Source of the DNA: Neomicrococcus lactis | Lineage (GTDB): Bacteria; Actinomycetota; Actinomycetes; Actinomycetales; Micrococcaceae | Assembly (NCBI RefSeq): GCF_014200305.1 | Contig: NZ_JACHBL010000001.1 | Coordinates: 1,240,001 to 1,304,000 of the forward strand | Length of the DNA stretch: 64,000 nt | Reading direction: 5' to 3' | Shown: piece after piece, positions 27,756 through 36,302 of the stretch | Layout: the number at the start of each line of letters is the position of its first letter | Position numbering within the stretch: the first letter of the stretch is position 1 | Translations under genes and position numbers: made by a program | Notes under the pieces: model-generated | The model's database searches: none | The model's input: the letters and a program-made list of their open reading frames with translations, nothing else | What the model was told of the DNA's origin: nothing

Positions 27756-29108
27756 CTAGAAGAGCGAAATCGGCTTCACGATGTCTGCGTAAATCAGCAG
27801 CCCACCCATAGCGAACAGTGCGATGGCCACCACGTAGGTCAGCGGCAGCAACTTGGCGATATCCACCGGTCCCGGGTCCTTGCGCTTGAAGAGCTTTGCG
27901 AAGAAACGGCGAACGCCTTCCCACAAAGCGCCCAAGATATGCCCACCGTCGAGAGGCAGCAGCGGAATCAGGTTGAAGACAAACAGGGCAATGTTTAGGC
28001 TGCCAACTAGGCTCAGCAACGTAGCAAAACGATCCTTGAGCGGGATTTCCTCCATCGCTGTAATTTCACCCGCAATGCGTCCTACGCCCACCACGGACAT
28101 GGGGCCGTTGGGATCGCGAGGGGCAGATGAGAAGGCCGCATTCGCCACCGCTACCAAGCGTGCCGGCAAGTCCAGCACGATTCCTGCCACCGCGCTGACG
28201 TTTTGCCCCACCATGGCGGGAACTTCGGTAATAGGTAGCGTCATCAGTTTGGTTTGAGACCCCATTCCTACAAAGCCAACGTTCACGGTTTGGTAAGAAC
28301 CGTCGGCGTTGGTAATGGCCCGCCCGTTGATGTCCACAGCGGGACGTTCGGTGAGCAACGGCTTGATGGTGGTCTCGTGAGAAACACCGTCACGAACGTA
28401 AGTAATAGGAACGGACTGACCAGCAGCGGGACGAATGAGGGACGTCAAGGCATTCCAGTCCCGCTCCCCGACGCTCACACCGTTAAAGCTGGTAATCACG
28501 TCCCCGGGCCGCAGGCCTGCCACGTAAGCAGGTGCAGCTGGGTCGGACGCTAAACACTCAGAGGAATCCCCGGCAGCTTGTCGCTGCTGCTGCTCTTCTT
28601 GCGTCACCACGCACTTGAAAACTTCAGAGACGGTTGTAGTGCTTTGTGCCGTGCCAAAACCGGTCACCACAATGGCAATAAAGATGAACCCCAAAATGAG
28701 ATTCATCAGTGGCCCGCCCAGCATGATGATGATGCGCTTCCACACCGGGAGCTTGTAGAACATCCGGTTCTCATCGCCGGGCTGCACGCGTTCGGCTTCG
28801 GCTTTGCGGGCGTCATCGGCGAGCTGTTGGAACAGTCCCGTTGACGCCTTGCGAACGGCTCCGTCCCGGGTTGGCGGATACATGCCCACCATCGAGATAT
28901 ATCCGCCCAAAGGAATGGCTTTGAACCCGTATTCTGTCTCACCCTTCTTGCGGGACCACACGGTGGGACCAAAACCGATCATGTATTGCGGCACGCGCAC
29001 GCCAAAGATTTTCGCCGGCACCAGGTGCCCCACTTCGTGCAGGGCGATGGACACCGCCACACCTATGGCGATAACAAGAACACCGAGAATAAACAACAAA
29101 ACCGTCAC
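27756..29108 (-). CDS. rseP: RseP-type site-2 (M50) membrane metalloprotease
   Basis: 450 residues from GTG 29108, which overlaps the dxr stop as GTGA. The zinc motif HEVGH lies in the first membrane helix at about residues 24-28. GGYISMVGM follows, then a periplasmic-side PDZ domain (SFNGVSVGERDWNAL), then NLIPLLPLDGGHILGALWEG with the third zinc ligand Asp, and a final helix. It cuts membrane-embedded substrates such as anti-sigma factors. The dxr-rseP-ispG order is typical of actinobacteria. Confidence 0.93.
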   Translation of the reverse strand: MTVLLFILGVLVIAIGVAVSIALHEVGHLVPAKIFGVRVPQYMIGFGPTVWSRKKGETEYGFKAIPLGGYISMVGMYPPTRDGAVRKASTGLFQQLADDARKAEAERVQPGDENRMFYKLPVWKRIIIMLGGPLMNLILGFIFIAIVVTGFGTAQSTTTVSEVFKCVVTQEEQQQRQAAGDSSECLASDPAAPAYVAGLRPGDVITSFNGVSVGERDWNALTSLIRPAAGQSVPITYVRDGVSHETTIKPLLTERPAVDINGRAITNADGSYQTVNVGFVGMGSQTKLMTLPITEVPAMVGQNVSAVAGIVLDLPARLVAVANAAFSSAPRDPNGPMSVVGVGRIAGEITAMEEIPLKDRFATLLSLVGSLNIALFVFNLIPLLPLDGGHILGALWEGVRRFFAKLFKRKDPGPVDIAKLLPLTYVVAIALFAMGGLLIYADIVKPISLF

Positions 29109-30322
29109 AACGTACCCCAACGTTCGTGGGCCGCATTTCGTGCCCACCGCTCAGCCTCTAGCACCGCGGCAACTGATAATTCGCGCCCAACTATAGCGGC
29201 GTCGTCGTAATTACTGACAACCTCCGCCACGGTATCCACGATGTCAAGGAAACCAATTTTCCCGTCATGGAACGCATCCACGGCTTCCTCGTTCGCCGCG
29301 TTGAAAACCGCCATGTGCGTAGCGCTGGTTTGCGCGGCCTGCTTCGCCACCGTGATTGCCGGAAAAGCCTCGTGATCCACGGGCTCAAAAGTCCACGTGG
29401 CAGCTTGACTCCAATCGCACGGCGCGGTGGCACCTGACACGCGATGCGGCCAGCCCATCCCCAACGCAATCGGCAAGCGCATATCCGGCGGGCTCGCTTG
29501 GGCGATCGTGGATCCGTCCACAAATTCCACCATGGAATGCACCACGGATTGCGGATGCACTACGGGCTCAATTCGGTCCAACGGAATATCGAACAAGAGA
29601 TGCGCCTCAATCAGTTCCAGCGCTTTATTCACAAGCGTGGCCGAATTGGTAGTCACCACCCGGCCCATATCCCACGTGGGGTGCGCGAGTGCTTGTGACG
29701 GAGTAACCTGCACCAAGTCGGCGCGCTTTTTTCCGCGGAAGGGCCCGCCGGATGCCGTCACGATCAGCCGGCTCACTTCAGCGTGGGTCCCGGACGTGAG
29801 CGCTTGCGCCAACGCCGAATGCTCCGAATCAACGGGGACAAGCTGCCTAGGCGCGGCCGCCTGCTTGACTAGCGCGCCGCCCACAATCAGCGATTCCTTA
29901 TTAGCGAGCGCCAACAATTTTCCAGCGTTGAGCGCGGCGAGCGTAGGTGCCAAACCAATGCTTCCCGTAATGCCATTAAGTACGACGCCGCCGCTTCCCT
30001 CCCGCGCAATCCTTTCCGCCGCGTCGGGGCCCGCGAGAATTTCGGGACGATAATTAATTGCCCCAGCCTGCTCGCTCGCTTCCTTGATGGCTTGGGCCAT
30101 TGCGTCCGTGGAAGCACTCGCGGCACCAACGAGGGGCGCTTTGGTGCTCACTGCTTGTTGCGCCAAAAGCGGCAAGTTCGAGCCGCCGGCTAGGGCGGCC
30201 ACCGTGAATCGCTCAGGATTTTTGGCAACAACGTCTAGACCTTGCGTACCAATGGAGCCCGTGGACCCTAGAAAAATGACGCCGCGTTGGCCGGAACTAG
30301 ATTCGGGAGCTTGGAAAGTCAC
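29105..30322 (-). CDS. dxr: 1-deoxy-D-xylulose 5-phosphate reductoisomerase
   Basis: The NADPH-dependent MEP-pathway enzyme that makes 2-C-methyl-D-erythritol 4-phosphate. 405 residues. The N-terminal NADPH fold has VIFLGSTGSIGTQGLDVV. The substrate/metal region includes LANKESLIVGG and PVDSEHSALAQAL with the metal-binding Asp/Glu. The family motif ASGGPFRGK and later HPTWDMGRVVTTNSATLVNK (shortened: HPTWDMG) are also present. It starts with GTG 30322 and is translationally coupled to rseP. It forms the border of the accessory island upstream. Confidence 0.96.
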   Translation of the reverse strand: MTFQAPESSSGQRGVIFLGSTGSIGTQGLDVVAKNPERFTVAALAGGSNLPLLAQQAVSTKAPLVGAASASTDAMAQAIKEASEQAGAINYRPEILAGPDAAERIAREGSGGVVLNGITGSIGLAPTLAALNAGKLLALANKESLIVGGALVKQAAAPRQLVPVDSEHSALAQALTSGTHAEVSRLIVTASGGPFRGKKRADLVQVTPSQALAHPTWDMGRVVTTNSATLVNKALELIEAHLLFDIPLDRIEPVVHPQSVVHSMVEFVDGSTIAQASPPDMRLPIALGMGWPHRVSGATAPCDWSQAATWTFEPVDHEAFPAITVAKQAAQTSATHMAVFNAANEEAVDAFHDGKIGFLDIVDTVAEVVSNYDDAAIVGRELSVAAVLEAERWARNAAHERWGTL

Positions 30323-30329
30323 TCACCCA

Positions 30330-30917
30330 TTATCCCTTTGTGGCTGCCCACTCTTTTCCCTTACGTTCAATGTCCATGGGTTTGGGTTGAGGGCACGCGC
30401 GAAGTGCGGCATCGGCATCCCCGCCAGTGTTCATGATTTCTAGCCACGGATACCAGGAGGTTCCACTATATGTTTCAACCCAGACGTCCTCGCTGGGTGC
30501 TTCCGAAACACGGAATCCCTTGCTTCTAAGACACGTTGCGCTTTCTTGAAGTAGCGCATACAGACCATGGAAATAGCTTTCGTCAGCGGGCGGAAGTGGC
30601 GGCTCTTTGCCCACTTCTTTGATGCAGTCCGCATCCAAGCCTTCTTCGGAAAGAGGCCGCCCCTTTGCATAGGGCTTATCGATGCCTTCGCCGTCCGCAG
30701 ATATTTTTGCATCCGCTCCGTATCTTCTGGCGCACTCAATGTATTTTGTTCGCCAATCGGCGTAGAGCGCATTGTATTCGTCGTAGTTGCTGGGAGTGGT
30801 GCTCGCCGCCTTTTCTTGGGGTGCAGAGCAACCAGTCACCGCAACACCAGCGGTGGCAATGGCCACGAATACAAACGCAAGCTTTTTCGCGACTCCTTGC
30901 AGTGGAAATCTGCTCAT
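30330..30917 (-). CDS. Lipoprotein of the ABC-cassette-associated Cys-rich family (cassette A tail)
   Basis: 195 residues. The signal peptide ends in lipobox VTGC with Cys30. The mature part has TPSNYDEYNALYADWRTKYI, GRPLSEEGLDADCIKEVG, ATCLRSKGFRVS and LRACPQPKP. Cysteines sit in IEC, DCI, TCL and ACP. It is clearly paralogous to the product of 33808-34260 and shares C-L-x-x-x-G-[FY] and CP motifs with the product of 37378-37917. It follows the cassette A permease by 16 nt with SD AAGGGAAG, so it ends that operon. A surface-exposed partner or immunity-type role is inference. The family is not one I can name. Confidence 0.75.
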   Translation of the reverse strand: MSRFPLQGVAKKLAFVFVAIATAGVAVTGCSAPQEKAASTTPSNYDEYNALYADWRTKYIECARRYGADAKISADGEGIDKPYAKGRPLSEEGLDADCIKEVGKEPPLPPADESYFHGLYALLQESATCLRSKGFRVSEAPSEDVWVETYSGTSWYPWLEIMNTGGDADAALRACPQPKPMDIERKGKEWAATKG

Positions 30918-30933
30918 CGACTCTTCCCTTCAC

Positions 30934-32058
30934 CTACGGCACTCGAAGAATTTTGACCGGGTCCATATATGCAGCACGAACTGCAGGCGGAATCGATCCA
31001 AAAATCGCGGCCAACACCATCAAGATGCCAACTCCCACACTGAATCCGAAAGATGGAATTCCGCCGGCGAGCATCAACGTCAGGATGGATCCGGCGACGA
31101 TTCCGAGGAAGGCTCCTAACACCCCAGAAAGTCCTGCGTTGATGAGAATTTGGGCCACCACAGCACTTCGAGAACCACCGAGCGCCCGTGTTCTGCCGAT
31201 ATCTTTTGCAAGACCCGACACGCGCCCAAACTGGACTGCGCTCAACAACAGAGCTGAAGCTAACAGAAGGCCGGTCACCGTCTGTCTTGCGGTACTCGCC
31301 ATCTCGTTTTGAACGTCCTGGCTCAACCTGGCAAGCTCGCTTGTCATGGTTACGCGCAACTTTTCCGGCTGGGTGGACACCAGTGTTTCCATCACGGCTT
31401 TGGATGTCATTTCCAAGCTACGAACGTCTTTGACGCTGACCCAAAGAGTCATAATGTTGCTACCGCTTGATTTGCCGTCCGAGACCACCAGGACATTCTT
31501 GTTGAGCGCTGTCAATGGCGATTCGGCATGAAATTGACCAGCAATGTCTCCCGTCAGCGTGCGGCTGGAGACCGTTCCCACGTCATCCGCCATACCTAGT
31601 TTCCTCAGCACTTCAACAGGCGCAACGGCCTGACCGTCCTTCAGGTTCATGGCAACCGGCGAGTCAATGACAGGCGGGAAGTCACCAAAAACCCGCCGCG
31701 CTTGCACTATTTCGCCATCAGAAACGTTGAGGTTATGGACATCTGTTGCCGGCCCCATCCCAAATACCCATTCCACGTCTTCCAGGCTAGAAATTAGCCG
31801 AAGAGATTCCGTGGAGATCCCGGCACTTCCTTGAGAGTCAGTGATAGTGATAAGACGTCCCTCTGGGGAATTGATGTTGTCCAGCGCTCGTTGCTGACTC
31901 GCCATTGCCAAACCAGTGGTGGCAAAAATTGCTAGCGTAGCCGCGAAAACAATGAAGATGGAAACGATCGTCGGGACAAGAGGTCGACGCAGTCTCAAAA
32001 GCGCGTCGCGGACAAAATAGCTCGGTTGAGGGTGACCTGAACTTGATTTTGCGCTCAT
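30934..32058 (-). CDS. FtsX/MacB-like ABC permease, cassette A
   Basis: 374 residues. One N-terminal membrane helix (VPTIVSIFIVFAATLAIFATT) is followed by an extracellular domain of about 200 residues and three C-terminal helices (TVTGLLLASALLLSAVQF; ILINAGLSGVLGAFLGIVAGS; GVGILMVLAAIFGSIPPAV). This is the FtsX-type layout of MacB/YknZ. The C-terminal AAYMDPVKILR motif (P-x-x-x-LR) is typical. It overlaps the ATPase gene by 4 nt (ATGA). These mechanotransmitting permeases export peptides or proteins, or pull substrates from the membrane. Confidence 0.85.
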   Translation of the reverse strand: MSAKSSSGHPQPSYFVRDALLRLRRPLVPTIVSIFIVFAATLAIFATTGLAMASQQRALDNINSPEGRLITITDSQGSAGISTESLRLISSLEDVEWVFGMGPATDVHNLNVSDGEIVQARRVFGDFPPVIDSPVAMNLKDGQAVAPVEVLRKLGMADDVGTVSSRTLTGDIAGQFHAESPLTALNKNVLVVSDGKSSGSNIMTLWVSVKDVRSLEMTSKAVMETLVSTQPEKLRVTMTSELARLSQDVQNEMASTARQTVTGLLLASALLLSAVQFGRVSGLAKDIGRTRALGGSRSAVVAQILINAGLSGVLGAFLGIVAGSILTLMLAGGIPSFGFSVGVGILMVLAAIFGSIPPAVRAAYMDPVKILRVP

Positions 32059-32699
32059 TCGCTGAGCCTCAAGTGATGCGTATGCTTTTCCGCCCGGTCC
32101 CTGTCATGGGTGGCGACGATTACCGTTGCACCAGCGTCGGCAGCTTGATGAAGCGTATCCCAAACAATTTCGGCTGATTCAGAATCTAGATTTCCCGTGG
32201 GTTCGTCGGCGAAAATGATATCCGGATCTTTGACCAGAGCCCTGCATAATGCAATTCGTTGAGCCTGACCGCCTGATAGCTCAGCGGGCCTGTGCTGGGC
32301 GCGATGCGCGACGCCGAAGCGTTCTAAGAGACGGGACGCATCCTCAACGGCCACGTTGTGTGAGATTCCTGCGATCCGAGCGGCTTCCACAACATTGTCC
32401 AAAGCTGTTCTAGACAAGTCCAGCATTGCGTCCTGAAAAACAAATCCCGCGTGCATAGCCCGCAATCGCGAACGTGAAGCATCGTTGAGTTGCTGGACTG
32501 ATGTGTTTCCCCACTGAATAGTTCCGGCACTGGGAGTGAGCATCAACGCCATGATGTAGAGCAGAGTAGATTTTCCAGACCCAGACGGCCCAGTGATACA
32601 TGTCAGGGTACCTGGTTCAAAGGTATGTGAGATCGCGGAAATCGTTGGAGTCATACCAGGCTGATAGCGGTGTTCGAGTGTAGAAATGCTGACCTTCAA
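32055..32699 (-). CDS. ABC transporter ATPase (LolD/MacB type), cassette A
   Basis: 214 residues with every nucleotide-binding motif: Walker A GPSGSGKST, the Q-loop in AGFVFQDAMLDLSRT, signature LSGGQAQRIALCRAL, Walker B IIFADEP, the D-loop GNLDSES and switch histidine ATHD. It groups by pattern with LolD/MacB/YknY ATPases that work with FtsX-like permeases. It overlaps both neighbours by 4 nt (ATGA), which implies equal, coupled synthesis. It acts on the cytoplasmic side of the permease. Confidence 0.92.
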   Translation of the reverse strand: MKVSISTLEHRYQPGMTPTISAISHTFEPGTLTCITGPSGSGKSTLLYIMALMLTPSAGTIQWGNTSVQQLNDASRSRLRAMHAGFVFQDAMLDLSRTALDNVVEAARIAGISHNVAVEDASRLLERFGVAHRAQHRPAELSGGQAQRIALCRALVKDPDIIFADEPTGNLDSESAEIVWDTLHQAADAGATVIVATHDRDRAEKHTHHLRLSE

Positions 32700-33811
32700 G
32701 GCGTTTGCTCTTCGCTCGCGTCACCAAGCAGGACTCGATTCCCCACATTAATTCCTTCAACAATGCTCTTTCCTTGGTCCGAAACTTTAAGCGTGATGTC
32801 ACGACGAACGCCATCGGAAATGAAGACAAAGGTCTTGTTGTTAGCATCCGTTCGTACTGCTGCCGTAGGAATTTGAACGCCAGTCTGTTCTGGAATCAAT
32901 TCAATAATTCCCGGCAAAACTGTCTTGTCTCCAAGCTTCACCGCTCTAGAACACTCACCCCCACAGATGGAGGCTTGTCCTTGTTCTGGCTCCAGTATGG
33001 CCACGGTCTCGGACACGTCGCCGGCGGTATTTTCCAAGCGAGAAACACGTCCGGACCACTGCTCGCCGGAAGTATCGATAACCACCTTGAGCCCGGGAGT
33101 GATCTTTGAAACGTTTTCGGGAAGCACCCGGAAACTGAAGACGGGATCCGCCACAGGTCCTTGAAGTAGTTCTTGACCTTGTGAAATTTGCGCTCCCACA
33201 CGAAGGGATTCCAGAGGAACGAGGACCTTTGGGAGATCTGGCACATAGATCACTCGCCATCGCGGTAATGTGCCGTCATAGCTGAATCCCGCATCCTTAG
33301 CCCACTTGGAAACAGCAGTATTGGTGGCATTGTCGAAACGCGTTCTTGTAAAAGTTGTACCGAGGTATCTCTTGCTGACAAGGAAATCCTGAAGCTGCTG
33401 AACGTCCGCTCCGCTTACCCCGCTCGAGAGATCACGGAAGGACGGAATCTTGCCATTAATGACAAAGATTGGTTGCAAATCCACCGAAAAGACGCGGCTA
33501 CCGGATACCGTTGACTGACCGTCCAACGGCATATCGATTGTAGTTATTGTGCCCGTGTTACCACCAGTCGCCACAACTGATGAAGCCCAAGACGCATCAA
33601 TTCCGTAGGACTGTCTCACGCTGACGGAACCGTTGACCGCTTCGACACTCGCTCTCGTATGAGCGGGTGCGGCAATAGTAGGAGGATTTGTTGCCTGGAG
33701 GGCACCCCACCATCCAACCCCGAGAGCAACTACAAGTGACAGCGCCCATGCGATGCCAACCTTCCACCGTCGGGAGGTACCTCGGCGGACTGATTCCCCG
33801 CTTGTCGTCAT
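32696..33811 (-). CDS. Membrane-fusion/adaptor protein with peptidoglycan-binding-like insert, cassette A
   Basis: 371 residues. An N-terminal anchor (KVGIAWALSLVVALGVGWWG) is followed by adaptor beta domains. Residues about 130-178 (GVSGADVQQLQDFLVSKRYL to AKDAGF) resemble a PG_binding_1 helical bundle, in the place of the coiled-coil hairpin of HlyD/MacA proteins. A CxxxC pair (CGGEC, Cys283/Cys287) precedes the last barrel (VLPGIIELIPEQTGVQIPTAAV region). Such proteins link an FtsX-like ABC exporter to the outside. It overlaps its neighbours by 4 nt on both sides. Confidence 0.8.
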   Translation of the reverse strand: MTTSGESVRRGTSRRWKVGIAWALSLVVALGVGWWGALQATNPPTIAAPAHTRASVEAVNGSVSVRQSYGIDASWASSVVATGGNTGTITTIDMPLDGQSTVSGSRVFSVDLQPIFVINGKIPSFRDLSSGVSGADVQQLQDFLVSKRYLGTTFTRTRFDNATNTAVSKWAKDAGFSYDGTLPRWRVIYVPDLPKVLVPLESLRVGAQISQGQELLQGPVADPVFSFRVLPENVSKITPGLKVVIDTSGEQWSGRVSRLENTAGDVSETVAILEPEQGQASICGGECSRAVKLGDKTVLPGIIELIPEQTGVQIPTAAVRTDANNKTFVFISDGVRRDITLKVSDQGKSIVEGINVGNRVLLGDASEEQTP

Positions 33812-34260
33812 GAGCTTTGGCCTGCCAATTGCTGACCTTTTTCTTCAGCTTCGCGCGGTTTCGGCTGCGGACAACTCCGAAGAGCCTCATCAAGATTTCC
33901 GCCGCTTTCTACATGGACCGCATACATACCCTGCCAAAATTCGGGTGACGAAGGTGGCAGCTCGGGCGGAGCGCCCACTTCTGAAACGCATACCTGGTCG
34001 AGCCCGTCTTTCGAGGTTGGGCGCCCCTTGATTATGGCCCCCACAATTCCTTCATTGTCTGCGGCTACCTTCGCATCTCCACCATATTTTCGGACCCACT
34101 CAATGAAATTAGACCGCCAATCTCCGTATTGAGACTCGTACCCTGCGTAGTTTGAGGGACGCGTGGAGTCCGTAGCAAGTTTAGGAGCTGCGCTAGATGC
34201 ACTGGCTACAAACGCGACAAAAGCGAGACCGACCCCACCTGCAAAACAGTGCTTTTGCAT
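33808..34260 (-). CDS. Secreted paralog of the cassette lipoproteins, lipobox lost (cassette A head)
   Basis: 150 residues from ATG 34260, six bases after GGGGGAG. The mature part (STRPSNYAGYESQYGDWRSN, GRPTSKDGLDQVCVSEVG, LRSCPQPKP) aligns closely with the product of 30330-30917. The lipobox cysteine is absent: the signal peptide ends ASASSAAPK. The first mature Cys is Trp (FIEW) and about 40 residues with CLRSKGF are missing. It is therefore either freely secreted and specialised, or decaying. It overlaps the adaptor gene by ATGA and sits directly behind a strong promoter. Confidence 0.65.
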   Translation of the reverse strand: MQKHCFAGGVGLAFVAFVASASSAAPKLATDSTRPSNYAGYESQYGDWRSNFIEWVRKYGGDAKVAADNEGIVGAIIKGRPTSKDGLDQVCVSEVGAPPELPPSSPEFWQGMYAVHVESGGNLDEALRSCPQPKPREAEEKGQQLAGQSS

Positions 34261-34289
34261 ATAGCGCTCCCCCAATTTGAAACATTCAA

Positions 34290-34330
34290 GATGTGATTCA
34301 CATCATAGAATCCAAAGCGGGGATCGTCAA
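34290..34330 (-). promoter_or_regulatory. Cassette A promoter with palindromic operator
   Basis: On the minus strand TTGACG (34325-34330), a 17-nt spacer and TATGAT (34302-34307) make a near-ideal housekeeping promoter. A palindrome, GATGTGATTCACATC (34290-34304), with 7-bp perfect arms lies across the -10 and start region, the place expected for an operator. The gene start follows at 34260. The rest of this gap, 34331-34578, shows no gene I can support. Confidence 0.65.
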
Positions 34331-34578
34331 AGAAATGCAATAACAGTTCGCTTTTCAGCCGTTTCAACGATTCAACGGCACGCCGCTGGGTGTTCCGGAA
34401 ATCGGAAATTTCGGCACCCCCGTTCAAAGGTTCCTCAGTAGACACCGACTGAATCCCAACAACGGGTGATCAAACGCACTCTGTCTTCAAGCCAATATCC
34501 GATGGTAACCGCGACAGACAGGAACGCCCAGTATTCGAACACAAAACAACCATCAAACCACATGCGGCTCACTGAATA

Positions 34579-35658
34579 TTAGGCCACGCGGAGCTCACGG
34601 ATGGGATCGCGTCGGGCCGCCGATAGTGCTGGAAGTACGGCAGCGATGAGCGCGGTGATGACCGCGAGTATCGCGACTCCTGCAAAGTACGGGGTCGGCG
34701 GAAGAGGGTCGCCTGTTGAAGACAGCCAAAGTGCCGAAACCAAGGAGCCGAGCACGGCACCGCCCGCTGCCAAAATTCCTATTTGAATCATGATGAGCGC
34801 CAAAATGAGGGTTCGGCTAGCGCCGAGGGCGCGTCGTCGTCCAAAATCCTTGCGCCGCAAGAAAACCAAAGCGTAGAGGACCGCGGCAACCAGCACCCCT
34901 GTGAGGCCAAATATTGCCGCGACCAGCCCCGAACTGAAGCTGCCCAACTGATCGTCTACCGTAGCCCGCAATTGCGCGACAGACGCGTCTTTTTGAATGC
35001 TGACACCCTGCATTGATTGCACACCTAAGACCGTTGCTACATATTCTTCGACCCGATCAAGGTCCGCCACAGATCGGGCCGTGATCACAAGCGTCGCGAT
35101 CCTCTCATTGGCGTTTGCATGCTTTTCAGACACTAACAGCGGTTCAAAAGGCTCTGTAAATACGGACTGTTCGAAAGAGCCAACTACGCCCAGCAGATCA
35201 CCGGAAGCGGTAACAACCGCGCCTGCAGGAAGCTGCATTCCCAAAGTTTCTTGAGCTGGGGTCGACACCCTGGCCGAACCAAGTGCGTCATTTGCGCTGT
35301 GCGTTGCTGACGGCTGAAAAAGGACGCGGAAAGGGACGGCATCTCCTCCTTGAATTACCGTGTTCCTTGCGTCCACAGCAGGGCCAAAAGCAAATACTTT
35401 GGACACTAAGCTGTACTGCGCAATGCGGTCGATGACGGTGGAACGCAGCCCGGCGTCCTCCGGAGCCGTGACAATCAGTTGTCGAGCCGAAATGTTATCA
35501 ATGCTGCCCAGTACGGACTGTTGCGCACCCACGGCACGCCCCGATGTCAAGAGCACCGTCACGCACAAGCCTGCGATGAGCAGAATTGCTAGTAGCGAGG
35601 GCACCTTCTGGCTACGTGCGCTCCTGAGCGCCTCCCCGAAGAGCGGACCAAGTTTCAT
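34579..35658 (-). CDS. FtsX/MacB-like ABC permease, cassette B
   Basis: 359 residues from ATG 35658, which overlaps the ATPase stop as ATGA; the frame also extends upstream to 35682. The layout is the same as in cassette A: one N-terminal helix (VPSLLAILLIAGLCVTVLLT), an extracellular domain of about 200 residues and three C-terminal helices, ending ARRDPIRELRVA. The extracellular domain has the same ordering as the A permease but differs widely, so the duplication is old. It is the last gene of operon B. Confidence 0.85.
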   Translation of the reverse strand: MKLGPLFGEALRSARSQKVPSLLAILLIAGLCVTVLLTSGRAVGAQQSVLGSIDNISARQLIVTAPEDAGLRSTVIDRIAQYSLVSKVFAFGPAVDARNTVIQGGDAVPFRVLFQPSATHSANDALGSARVSTPAQETLGMQLPAGAVVTASGDLLGVVGSFEQSVFTEPFEPLLVSEKHANANERIATLVITARSVADLDRVEEYVATVLGVQSMQGVSIQKDASVAQLRATVDDQLGSFSSGLVAAIFGLTGVLVAAVLYALVFLRRKDFGRRRALGASRTLILALIMIQIGILAAGGAVLGSLVSALWLSSTGDPLPPTPYFAGVAILAVITALIAAVLPALSAARRDPIRELRVA

Positions 35659-36302
35659 GTCAGCTCCACTCTTCGGTCGCAATGGTCCATGAGAAAAGGG
35701 TCATGGGTTGCAATGATGACTATGGCACCGCTGGCAGCGTGATCTCGAATGCCGCTGATAACAGAGGATGCCGAAGCAGCGTCCAGATTTCCGGTTGGTT
35801 CGTCGCATAGCAACACTTGAGGGGTGGGCAAGAGCGCGCGACACAGAGCAATGCGCTGTGCCTGACCACCTGAAATTTGTCCTGGTCTATGGGTAGCTCT
35901 CAACGAGACTCCAAAAGCGTCAAGAAGTTCTAACGCGCGCGGCGTCTCCTCTTCCCGGCTGACACCACGATACAAAGTTGTTTCCAGCACGTTGTCCAGG
36001 ACTGTTCGAGTGGGATCTAGTGCAGAGTCTTGAAAGACAAATCCGTATTTTTGGGCTCGCCGAGCGGCTCGTTCGGCGTCGTTGAGGGCACCTACGTTTT
36101 CACCGTCTAGCACAATGTGGCCGCTCAAAGGACTGAGCATCAGGCCCAAGAGGTACAGCAAGGTGGATTTGCCTCTGCCGCTAGGGCCAGTCAGTGCTAC
36201 TACTTCTTTGCCCTCGAAGTCTTGCTCCCAGTCGCGAATAATGAGGTCCTGAGAGGTGTAGCCAAAGTTCAAATCCCTAACGGTGAGCTGTAAGGCGTCC
36301 AC
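35655..36302 (-). CDS. ABC transporter ATPase (LolD/MacB type), cassette B
   Basis: 215 residues. Walker A GPSGRGKST, Q-loop KYGFVFQDSALDPTRT, signature ISGGQAQRIALCRAL (Ile in place of the usual Leu), Walker B VLLCDEP, D-loop GNLDAAS and switch ATHD are all present. It begins with GTG overlapping the adaptor stop by one base (TAGTG) and ends with ATGA into the permease. It is paralogous to the cassette A ATPase. Confidence 0.92.
   Translation of the reverse strand: MDALQLTVRDLNFGYTSQDLIIRDWEQDFEGKEVVALTGPSGRGKSTLLYLLGLMLSPLSGHIVLDGENVGALNDAERAARRAQKYGFVFQDSALDPTRTVLDNVLETTLYRGVSREEETPRALELLDAFGVSLRATHRPGQISGGQAQRIALCRALLPTPQVLLCDEPTGNLDAASASSVISGIRDHAASGAIVIIATHDPFLMDHCDRRVELT

Noticed and set aside
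27625-27924. An N-terminal extension of the 523-residue lipoprotein
   Set aside because: GTG 27624 has an ideal ribosome binding site and is followed by a proper lipoprotein signal peptide; the extension overlaps rseP and has no such features.
34206-34445. A minus-strand 79-codon frame beginning MSTEEPLNGG
   Set aside because: It runs through the strong promoter and palindrome of cassette A and into the paralog gene in another frame, so I prefer the promoter reading.
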